This document shows positions 1-5,635 of a stretch of 8,304 nt of DNA, piece after piece. The stretch is taken from assembly GCA_964482535.1 (NCBI GenBank), contig CAYZXU010000102.1:1-8304 (forward strand). The letters are read 5' to 3'. How positions within the stretch are numbered: the stretch's first letter is position 1; every line of letters begins with the position of its first letter. Origin of the DNA: CAYZXU01 sp964482535 (GTDB lineage: Bacteria > Desulfobacterota > Desulfobacteria > Desulfobacterales > BuS5). A program made the position numbers and the translations under genes. The notes under the pieces are model-generated. The model saw only the letters and a program-made list of their open reading frames with translations, ran no database searches and was not told where the DNA came from.

Positions 1-6
1 ATCCTT

Positions 7-1518
7 TTAGCTGGTTTTATTTTTTAAAGATAATATGTCTGCAATCTCTTCTGACACGCGTTTTACAAAAATATTAAATTCTTTCCCCTTCAAGGGTTTG
101 CCTGGAGCAGGAATATTTTTTAAATCCTGGGGATTGATAAGAATAGGAGAGTTGATCAAGGCTTCATCAGGAGATATTTCATAATCCGGGGTAAAACTGT
201 TTTGAAAATACATATCCTGGAAGCCTGAAAATTTAAGTGCATGTGCGGTTGAATCGAGGATGACAACATCTTTGCTTTCAATTATTCCCTGATCCCTTGC
301 CTGAACAAGACCTGCAAGGGATTCTCCACCCTGTGTACATGCAATATGACCGTTTCTGTTTGCAATCAGCTCCCAGTCCATTATTGACTGTTCATCAACC
401 TCCACAAAAAAAACTTTGTTGCCATTGGCAAGGCTGTTGTAGGTTTCGGCTATATGAATAACTCTTGGCATGGAAACAGGATTTCCGATCATTGCAGCCT
501 GGGCAACACTCGGTTGTACAGTTACAGGTTTAAATTTCCTTTTTTCTTTATTTTTTTCCAGATAATATTGGTACACAGGGTCGGCATGTTTTGACTGCAC
601 CCCTATGATTTTAGGCAGGGCTTCAATTATCCCTGTTTCAAAAAATTTAATAAATCCGTTCATTATAGCTGTAATATTACCGGCATTTCCTATGGGTACT
701 ATTACAACCTTGTTTTTCATATCATATTCAAAATCCTGTGCTATTTCATATGAGAATGACTCCTGACCCAGTATGCGCCATGCATTCTTTGAGTTTAATA
801 AAGCAACGTTATACTTTTCAGATAAATCTTCAACAACTTTCATGCAGTCGTCAAATACACCTGGAATTTCAAACACCTGAGCCCCGTTGCCTAATGGCTG
901 GGAAAGCTGCTGGGGTGTTACTTTTTTATGGGGAAGAAGAACCACTGATTTAATGTGAGGCTGAAGATATGAGGCGTAAAGAGCTGCAGAAGCGGAGGTG
1001 TCTCCTGTGGATGCGCATATTGCAAGCACATCAGATGATATATGTCCACTATTAATAAGGAAGTTAATGTAGCTCAAAGCGCTTGCCATGCCTCTGTCTT
1101 TAAAAGATGCGCTTGGGTTTTGACCATCGTTTTTAAAAAAGAATTTTGTGCCTGTAATTTTTTGAAGGTATGAATTGGCTTCAATCAAGGGTGTATGACC
1201 TTCACCTAAATAAACCACGGAATCAAGGTCTATTACAGGGCCGATAAATTCATGATAAAGATATATGCCCTTAAGAGCCGGTATTTTTAACATCTTGCGG
1301 TAATCGAAAATTTTGCGCCAGGTTTCACCAGATACTTTTTTTAACGCTTGAAAATTTTCATCGTAAATAAGCAGCACCTGACCGCAATTGGGACATGTGT
1401 ACAGTAATTTTTTAATACCGAAACTATTCCGGCAGCCCAGACACCTGTATATGAGCTTTCCTTTATGATCAGGGATAATAAACGGTCTGATTTCTTTTGG
1501 GAAATTTTCTAATTTCAT
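7..1518 (-). CDS. thrC: Threonine synthase (PLP-dependent), long form with N-terminal zinc ribbon
   Basis: Converts O-phospho-L-homoserine to L-threonine and phosphate, the last step of threonine synthesis, in the cytoplasm. The 503-residue product opens with a small zinc-ribbon-like module (C26-x2-C29 and C42-x2-C45). A fold-type II PLP domain follows: the N-P-S-A-S-F-K-D-R-G motif places the Schiff-base lysine at K140, and a G-N-A-G-N phosphate-binding loop lies at 277-281. The Q-G-G-E-S stretch near 396-400 is also typical of the family. At 503 residues it is longer than short bacterial forms (about 350) and the E. coli type (about 430), with a C-terminal tail from about 440. The ATG overlaps the serS stop as ATGA (1515-1518). 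No good Shine-Dalgarno sequence precedes it, so it is probably translated by coupling to serS. The stop is TAA at 7-9; what follows lies outside the window. Family assignment is firm; the role of the zinc ribbon is not known to me. Confidence 0.95.
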   Translation of the reverse strand: MKLENFPKEIRPFIIPDHKGKLIYRCLGCRNSFGIKKLLYTCPNCGQVLLIYDENFQALKKVSGETWRKIFDYRKMLKIPALKGIYLYHEFIGPVIDLDSVVYLGEGHTPLIEANSYLQKITGTKFFFKNDGQNPSASFKDRGMASALSYINFLINSGHISSDVLAICASTGDTSASAALYASYLQPHIKSVVLLPHKKVTPQQLSQPLGNGAQVFEIPGVFDDCMKVVEDLSEKYNVALLNSKNAWRILGQESFSYEIAQDFEYDMKNKVVIVPIGNAGNITAIMNGFIKFFETGIIEALPKIIGVQSKHADPVYQYYLEKNKEKRKFKPVTVQPSVAQAAMIGNPVSMPRVIHIAETYNSLANGNKVFFVEVDEQSIMDWELIANRNGHIACTQGGESLAGLVQARDQGIIESKDVVILDSTAHALKFSGFQDMYFQNSFTPDYEISPDEALINSPILINPQDLKNIPAPGKPLKGKEFNIFVKRVSEEIADILSLKNKTS

Positions 1519-2792
1519 GGCGTTAGTATTTCAATACCCCCCATATAAGGTTTTAAGGCATCAGGCAGAACAACTGATCCGTCAGCCTGTTGAAAGTTTT
1601 CCATAATTGCGGCCACGGTACGACCCACTGCAAGCCCGGAACCATTTAGAGTATGCACAAGCTCTGTCCCTTTTTTCCCTTTTCTTTTAAATCTTATATT
1701 TCCGCGCCTGGCCTGGAAGTTTTCAAAATTACTGCATGAAGAGATTTCTCTGTAAACTCCCTGGGCAGGCATCCATACTTCAATATCATAAGTTTTTGCT
1801 GCGGAAAAGCCTATATCTCCTGTGCAGAGATTTATAACCTGATAGGGAAGAGAAAGGCGCTGGAGTATAGATTCTGCATTACCTAAAAGTTTTTCAAGTT
1901 CATCATATGATGTGTCAGGCTTTGTGAATTTTACAAGCTCCACCTTGTTAAACTGATGCTGTCTTATTAATCCTCTCGTGTCTTTTCCGTAGGACCCTGC
2001 TTCACTTCTAAAGCATGGTGTATAGGCTGTATAAAAGACAGGAAGCATATCTTCATCAAGAATTTCATTCTGATGTATGTTGGTAACAGGCACTTCAGCG
2101 GTTGGAGTCAGGTAATAATCCCAGCCCTTGAGTTTAAAGAGGTCTTCTTCAAATTTTGGAAGCTGCCCTGTGGAAGTTAAACTTGTACGATTTACAATAA
2201 AAGGAGGTAGTACTTCCATATATTTATTTTCAGTTGTATGAATATCCAGCATGAAATTAACTAAAGCCCTTTCAAGTCTTGCTCCTGCTCCAAAGTATAA
2301 GGGGAAACGGGCTCCTGTTATTTTGGAAGCTCTTTCAAAGTCAAAAATATTGAGTTTTTCTCCAAGCTCCCAATGGGGCTTAGGCTTAAATTGAAACTTT
2401 CCTGGCGTCCCCACTTTTTTTACAAGGGTGTTTTCTTCACTGTTTTTTCCCACAGGCACTGAATGGTGTGGCATATTAGGTATTTTTAAAAGAATTTCGT
2501 TTATTGTTTTTTCCTGCTCAGAAAGATTTTGTTCAAGCTCTTTTACAGTATGGGAAACTTTGCGCATTTTTATTACAAGCTCATCTCTGCTTTTATCCTC
2601 TTTTTTCATGGCTGCAATCTCTTGTGAAGCCAGATTTCTTTCGTGCCTTAAACTTTCAATCTCAAGCAGGATTGTTTTCCTTTTATCGTCACAGTCTTTA
2701 AATGCTTCAAGGTCTATATTTTTTTCCCCTCTGTTTAATAATGCACGGCTTATTATGGATAAATTCTGGCTTACAAATTTTATTTCAAGCAT
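1515..2792 (-). CDS. serS: Seryl-tRNA synthetase (class II aminoacyl-tRNA synthetase)
   Basis: Charges tRNA(Ser), and tRNA(Sec) if present, with serine using ATP. The 425-residue product has the usual bacterial length. Residues about 28-105 are charged and heptad-like, matching the long antiparallel coiled-coil arm that contacts the tRNA long variable arm. The catalytic core shows T-P-T-A-E-V-P (229-235), class II motif 2 as F-R-S-E-A-G-S (261-267) followed by T-R-G-L-I-R-Q-H-Q-F, and motif 3 as N-G-S-G-L-A-V-G-R (383-391). All key positions look intact. The ATG at 2790-2792 has an AGGA ribosome binding site 6 bases upstream (2799-2802 on the plus strand). It is the first gene of a coupled pair with thrC and is divergent from the folate cyclo-ligase gene across a 271-base spacer that carries a candidate promoter. 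No T-box leader is seen. Confidence 0.97.
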   Translation of the reverse strand: MLEIKFVSQNLSIISRALLNRGEKNIDLEAFKDCDDKRKTILLEIESLRHERNLASQEIAAMKKEDKSRDELVIKMRKVSHTVKELEQNLSEQEKTINEILLKIPNMPHHSVPVGKNSEENTLVKKVGTPGKFQFKPKPHWELGEKLNIFDFERASKITGARFPLYFGAGARLERALVNFMLDIHTTENKYMEVLPPFIVNRTSLTSTGQLPKFEEDLFKLKGWDYYLTPTAEVPVTNIHQNEILDEDMLPVFYTAYTPCFRSEAGSYGKDTRGLIRQHQFNKVELVKFTKPDTSYDELEKLLGNAESILQRLSLPYQVINLCTGDIGFSAAKTYDIEVWMPAQGVYREISSCSNFENFQARRGNIRFKRKGKKGTELVHTLNGSGLAVGRTVAAIMENFQQADGSVVLPDALKPYMGGIEILTP

Positions 2793-2798
2793 TATAGT

Positions 2799-2802
2799 TC
2801 CT
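2799..2802 (-). promoter_or_regulatory. Ribosome binding site of serS
   Basis: Read on the minus strand this is AGGA, followed by 6 bases and the ATG at 2790-2792. It supports this start for serS. Confidence 0.6.
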
Positions 2803-2868
2803 ATGTTTTTATAAAGATTTATTTGCAGAAAAGAAAGAAGTTAAAAATTTGTGGATTATTTTTTAAAA

Positions 2869-2897
2869 ATCATGGCACAGAGAATAAATTTAGTCAA
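2869..2897 (-). promoter_or_regulatory. Candidate sigma-70-type promoter for serS-thrC
   Basis: On the minus strand TTGACT (2892-2897) is separated by 17 bases from CATGAT (2869-2874). The -35 box matches the TTGACA consensus at 5 of 6 positions and the -10 matches TATAAT at 4 of 6, with the key A2 and T6 kept. Transcription would start near 2862, giving a leader of about 70 bases before serS. In AT-rich spacer DNA such matches can arise by chance, so this is a prediction from spacing and position only. Confidence 0.4.
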
Positions 2898-2916
2898 TGA
2901 TTATTGTGGGTTGACT
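2892..2916. repeat. Inverted repeat AGTCAA-13-TTGACT between serS and the cyclo-ligase gene
   Basis: AGTCAA at 2892-2897 and TTGACT at 2911-2916 are exact inverted copies separated by 13 bases. Each half is the candidate -35 box of one of two divergent promoters, so the two transcripts would leave this point in opposite directions. The repeat may be only the consequence of two similar -35 boxes, or could be the operator of a dimeric regulator. The sequence cannot decide which. Confidence 0.5.
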
Positions 2917-2939
2917 TTATTTCTATTTTTAGGTAATAT
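2911..2939 (+). promoter_or_regulatory. Candidate sigma-70-type promoter for the folate cyclo-ligase gene (distal)
   Basis: TTGACT (2911-2916), a 17-base spacer, then TAATAT (2934-2939). The -35 box matches consensus at 5 of 6 positions and the -10 at 4 of 6. The expected start near 2946 gives an AT-rich leader of roughly 118 bases in which I see no riboswitch or strong hairpin. A second, closer candidate lies at 3033-3041. Confidence 0.45.
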
Positions 2940-3032
2940 GTATAAATATATATTCTGGCATTATTTTATTACTGTTGCAATCTGTTTATTAAATTTAAAA
3001 AATGTGTTTTTGTAAAGAATTTTTTTATCCGG

Positions 3033-3041
3033 TGCTATAAA
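3033..3041 (+). promoter_or_regulatory. Candidate extended -10 promoter for the folate cyclo-ligase gene (proximal)
   Basis: TGCTATAAA fits the extended -10 pattern TGnTATAAT with one mismatch. There is no convincing -35 box at the usual distance, which extended -10 promoters can tolerate. A start near 3048 would leave a leader of only about 16 bases carrying the GGGGG at 3052-3056 as ribosome binding site. It is an alternative or addition to the distal promoter. Confidence 0.3.
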
Positions 3042-3063
3042 TATAGATTTTGGGGGAAAATAC

Positions 3064-3651
3064 ATGGAGGATGTTAAGAGTAGAAAAAACGAAATGCGAG
3101 CTGATATAACAACGAGAGTTGAATCTGTTTCCCATGAAAATTTATTAAACATATATCAAAAAATAGATGAAAGACTTTTTGAGTTCGCAAATTTTATGGA
3201 AGCAAATATTGTTTTACTCTATTTAAATTGCGGCGCTGAAGTGGCTACAGGGAACATCATAAGAAAATGCTATGAGTATGATAAACTGGTTGTTTTTCCC
3301 TTATTTAATAAAGATAATAAGAGGTTTACACTGGTGAAGGTCGATGATCTTGATGGCAGTATGAGAAAAGGACCAGGGGGTGTGCTTGAACCGAATCCGG
3401 CAAGATGTAAGGTTGTCCCTCTTGAATCTTTAGATATAGCAATAATTCCAGGCATTGCTTTTGATGAAAAAGGAGGAAGGCTTGGGACCGGGGGGGGATA
3501 TTACGACAGGCTTATACCTAAAATTCCAATAACAGCAAGAAAAGTTTCACTTGCATGTGAATGTCAGTTAGTACAGCAGGTCCCGGTTGAACCACATGAC
3601 AGGCATGTGGATATTATAATAACTGAGAAAAGGATTATTTATAAGATTTGA
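3064..3651 (+). CDS. fau: 5-formyltetrahydrofolate cyclo-ligase (MTHFS / YgfA family)
   Basis: ATP-dependent cyclization of 5-formyl-THF to 5,10-methenyl-THF, which returns this storage or inhibitory folate to the one-carbon pool; cytoplasmic. The 195 residues match the family's usual length (about 180-200). The strongest signature is G-R-L-G-T-G-G-G-Y-Y-D-R at 138-149, the conserved substrate and ATP loop. It is preceded by G-P-G-G-V-L-E-P (103-110) and I-I-P-G-I-A-F-D (127-134), and followed by the C-terminal P-H-D-R-H-V-D-I-I-I-T block (177-187), all typical of the family. The N-terminal K/R-rich start (S-R-K-N-E-M-R) fits the usual helix. The ATG at 3064 has GGGGG (3052-3056) 7 bases upstream. 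The gene stands alone, divergent from serS and convergent with the channel gene 22 bases downstream. Codons 143-145 form an uninterrupted run of eight G. The E. coli homologue neighbours 6S RNA; no 6S-like element is visible here. Confidence 0.92.
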   Translation: MEDVKSRKNEMRADITTRVESVSHENLLNIYQKIDERLFEFANFMEANIVLLYLNCGAEVATGNIIRKCYEYDKLVVFPLFNKDNKRFTLVKVDDLDGSMRKGPGGVLEPNPARCKVVPLESLDIAIIPGIAFDEKGGRLGTGGGYYDRLIPKIPITARKVSLACECQLVQQVPVEPHDRHVDIIITEKRIIYKI

Positions 3652-3673
3652 TGGCACCATGGGTTTTACTTTT

Positions 3674-4681
3674 TTATGAGCGGGTTGGATTTAAGGCTTT
3701 CTCGAGTTTGTCAAGGTCGTTTACTTCACCCACAGCTATTAAAGTTTCTCCCGCTTTAACAAGTGTTTCAAAAGAGGGATTAAAAAGCATGGTGTTGTCA
3801 GGTCTTTTTATGGCAATAATTATAAGATGATAGTCCTGTCTGATATTTGAATCTTTTAACGAAAGATTAACAAGTCTTGAAGAAGAGCCCACAGGCATCT
3901 CTTCCATCTGTATATCTGTACGTTTATGGGTCAGTGCAAGATCTATGAAATCAGTTACTGTGGGACGAAGAAGCCTTTGGGCCATTCGCCTGCCTCCTAT
4001 GTCATAGGGAGACTCCACAAGATCTGCTCCTGCTGCGCGCAGCTTTGATTTTGTTTTTTCTTCTCCTGCTCGGGCCATAATAAAAATATTTTTTGAAAGC
4101 TGTCTTGCGGTCAGCACAAGAAAGACATTTTCGGTATCACTGCCGAGAACTGCTATAAGACTTTTAGCGCGTTTAATTCCGGCTTTTTCCAGCACCTTTT
4201 CATCTGTGGCATCTCCTTCAATAAAAAGCAGTCCTGCTTCGATTGCCTCGGAAGCAAGATGACTGTTTTTTTCAATAACCACTATATCCGGATATTTTAT
4301 TTTTAATTGTCTGCAAAGAATATTTCCTATGCGCCCATAACCACATATAATATAATGATTTTTTATTTTACTGGTTTTTTTGTCCAATTTTCTTTTCCCC
4401 AATATATTTTTGATCTGTCCTTCAACGATGAACTGTACAACGGCAGCAGCAATATATAAATAAGACCCCACGCCGATAGAGATCAGGCATATCGTATATA
4501 TTCGCCCGGCGTTGCTTATTTCGTGGACTTCACCATACCCCACAGTAGTTAATGTTATAACAGTCATATATAAAGAGTCGAGGATATTCCATCCTTCGAA
4601 AAACATAAACCCTGCAGATCCTGTAATCATAATGACAGTTGCAAAGGTTATAGCTATTATGAGATGTTTTGTGCTGTTCAT
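3674..4681 (-). CDS. Two-TM potassium channel with cytoplasmic RCK (TrkA-N / TrkA-C) domain, MthK-like
   Basis: Predicted inner-membrane potassium channel gated by a cytoplasmic ligand-binding ring. The 335-residue product has TM1 at about 6-28, a pore helix at about 32-45, the selectivity filter T-V-G-Y-G-E (46-51) and TM2 at about 60-85. A charged linker leads to the RCK Rossmann domain beginning H-Y-I-I-C-G-Y-G-R-I-G-N (109-120), with acidic E137 at the end of beta-2, G-D-A-T-D at 156-160 and a C-terminal TrkA-C lobe at about 255-330. Length and order match MthK (336 residues, as I recall). Aligned by eye, the MthK calcium ligands E210 and E212 become R204 and G206 here, while D184 corresponds to D182, so calcium gating through that site is unlikely. 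No internal Met near residue 107 is present to make a free RCK subunit as MthK does. The ATG at 4679-4681 lacks a clear Shine-Dalgarno sequence. No other gene shares its transcript within the window. Confidence 0.93.
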   Translation of the reverse strand: MNSTKHLIIAITFATVIMITGSAGFMFFEGWNILDSLYMTVITLTTVGYGEVHEISNAGRIYTICLISIGVGSYLYIAAAVVQFIVEGQIKNILGKRKLDKKTSKIKNHYIICGYGRIGNILCRQLKIKYPDIVVIEKNSHLASEAIEAGLLFIEGDATDEKVLEKAGIKRAKSLIAVLGSDTENVFLVLTARQLSKNIFIMARAGEEKTKSKLRAAGADLVESPYDIGGRRMAQRLLRPTVTDFIDLALTHKRTDIQMEEMPVGSSSRLVNLSLKDSNIRQDYHLIIIAIKRPDNTMLFNPSFETLVKAGETLIAVGEVNDLDKLEKALNPTRS

Positions 4682-4741
4682 TTTGTTTATGAAGTTTGAT
4701 GTTATCTTAAAAAAACAGGTTGCTGTTATATAATTAAAGGC

Positions 4742-4770
4742 TTGCCGAATTATTGCTGATTATGTAATAT
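4742..4770 (+). promoter_or_regulatory. Candidate promoter for the hydrolase-nucleotidyltransferase operon
   Basis: TTGCCG (4742-4747), a 17-base spacer and TAATAT (4765-4770), each matching consensus at 4 of 6 positions. The -10 hexamer is identical to that of the distal cyclo-ligase promoter. A start near 4777 gives a leader of about 61 bases. It overlaps the minus-strand candidate promoter almost fully, so both could not be occupied at once. Weak prediction. Confidence 0.25.
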
Positions 4771-4786
4771 TTTGGTGGAAAATCAA
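4759..4786 (-). promoter_or_regulatory. Candidate promoter for the potassium channel gene
   Basis: On the minus strand TTGATT (4781-4786) is followed after 16 bases by CATAAT (4759-4764), matching consensus at 4 of 6 and 5 of 6 positions. A start near 4752 gives a leader of about 70 bases. The spacer DNA is very AT-rich, so confidence is modest. Confidence 0.35.
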
Positions 4787-4823
4787 GAATTAATATTAAA
4801 AATTCAAATTTGTTTGTATATTT

Positions 4824-4830
4824 AAGAGGG
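4824..4830 (+). promoter_or_regulatory. Ribosome binding site that fixes a TTG start
   Basis: AAGAGGG sits 7 bases before the TTG at 4838-4840. An in-frame TAA lies at 4823-4825, and no ATG or GTG occurs between it and the conserved N-terminal strand. The TTG is therefore the only reasonable start for the hydrolase. Confidence 0.7.
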
Positions 4831-4837
4831 ATATAGA

Positions 4838-5635
4838 TTGTTTTATAAGGTTATTCCGGTTTTTAACGGTATCTTCACATTAAAGTTTACAGGAAGGTCA
4901 CACAATTATCAGCTTGATAATATTCATGATTTTATATTTCTTGTTATTGATGAGAGGGGTGAACCTCTGCTTGTTGATACCGGCTTTGATGCTGATTATA
5001 TTCCAGGCACCGAATTTAGTTGTAAAAAAAACAGAAAAGATGAAATCTGTGAAGCAATTAAAAAACATGGTTTCAGACCAGAGGATATTTCAACTGTTAT
5101 TCAAACACATATGCACTGGGATCATACAGGCGGTATGAATATGTTTCCAAATGCCTGTTTCTATGTACAGGCGGATGAATTTAAAAGTATGATTAATCTG
5201 CGACCCAATGAAGAACCCTGCTATTGCCCTTCACACTGGATGCCGGTTTTGCCCCGGATTCGCCTTGTAAACGGAAACTGCAACCTAAAGCCCGGGATTC
5301 GCCTGATCCATACAGGGGGACATACTCCAGGGCATCAGGTAATTGAAGTTAAAACCAGGAAAGGGAGTATTATACTTGCAGGAGATGCCCCTTTTGATTA
5401 CGACAGCTTGTGGGAAGGTGGTCTGGAGAAAGACTGGGATTATTTTAAAAAATTACATGGGAGCCGTTTTTATTGGGATAAAGAGGTGCTGCCGACAATC
5501 AAAACGTGGCTTGGGCATCAGAATATTCATCATAATCCTTCTTTTGGTCCTATGGGGTTAGATGAAATAAAGATGCTGGGGGACAGGATCCTGTATTCAC
5601 ACGACCCTGATCTTTTGGGATTTAACAGTGACTAA
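4838..5635 (+). CDS. Metallo-beta-lactamase-fold hydrolase, N-acyl-homoserine-lactonase-like (AiiA/AttM type)
   Basis: Predicted soluble dinuclear-zinc hydrolase of 265 residues, close to the AHL lactonases (about 250). Metal ligands read clearly: H-M-H-W-D-H at 91-96 (H91, H93, D95, H96), H162 in G-H-T-P-G-H, D183 in A-G-D-A and H227 in L-G-H-Q-N. The spacing D183 to H227 (44 residues) equals that of AiiA D191 to H235 as I recall it. V-D-T-G (47-50) is the usual early MBL motif. AiiA's substrate-contacting Tyr194 corresponds to F186 here, so lactonase activity on acyl-homoserine lactones is uncertain; another ester or lactone substrate is possible. There is no signal peptide, and no luxI or luxR gene in the window. 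It lacks features of tRNase Z. It starts at TTG with a strong ribosome binding site, and its end overlaps the next gene by 8 bases, so the two are probably co-transcribed. Fold is certain; substrate is not. Confidence 0.85.
   Translation: MFYKVIPVFNGIFTLKFTGRSHNYQLDNIHDFIFLVIDERGEPLLVDTGFDADYIPGTEFSCKKNRKDEICEAIKKHGFRPEDISTVIQTHMHWDHTGGMNMFPNACFYVQADEFKSMINLRPNEEPCYCPSHWMPVLPRIRLVNGNCNLKPGIRLIHTGGHTPGHQVIEVKTRKGSIILAGDAPFDYDSLWEGGLEKDWDYFKKLHGSRFYWDKEVLPTIKTWLGHQNIHHNPSFGPMGLDEIKMLGDRILYSHDPDLLGFNSD
5617..5620 (+). promoter_or_regulatory. Ribosome binding site for the GTG start of the DHH-CBS-nucleotidyltransferase gene
   Basis: GGGA inside the end of the hydrolase gene lies 7 bases before GTG (5628-5630). 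The conserved DHH motif I begins only about 18 residues after this start, which fits the family N-terminus. Translation is probably helped by ribosomes finishing the upstream gene at the TAA at 5633-5635. Confidence 0.5.

Noticed and set aside
2428..2814. A 128-codon plus-strand open frame opposite the serS coiled-coil region
   Set aside because: It lies wholly over the well-supported serS reading frame, its product is a Ser/Phe-rich low-complexity string typical of the antisense of charged coiled-coil codons, and it has no ribosome binding site or family motif.
2793..3063. Possible 6S RNA or folate riboswitch upstream of the cyclo-ligase gene
   Set aside because: In gammaproteobacteria 6S RNA sits next to this gene, but this spacer is AT-rich with no long imperfect hairpin and no THF riboswitch-like conserved blocks.
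3651..3676. Terminator between the convergent cyclo-ligase and channel genes (ATGGCACCAT followed by a T-rich run)
   Set aside because: The stem would be at most 4 pairs with a 2-base loop and the T run is interrupted. It is too weak to call an intrinsic terminator.
4838..5635. The MBL protein as tRNase Z, suggested by its coupling to a tRNA 3'-end enzyme
   Set aside because: The G-H-T-P-G-H-Q third motif and metal ligand spacing match lactonase-type hydrolases, and I see no tRNase Z exosite or its family motifs.
4838..5635. A quorum-quenching system
   Set aside because: No luxI or luxR gene or other signalling gene is in the window, and the key Tyr is replaced by Phe, so only the fold can be claimed.
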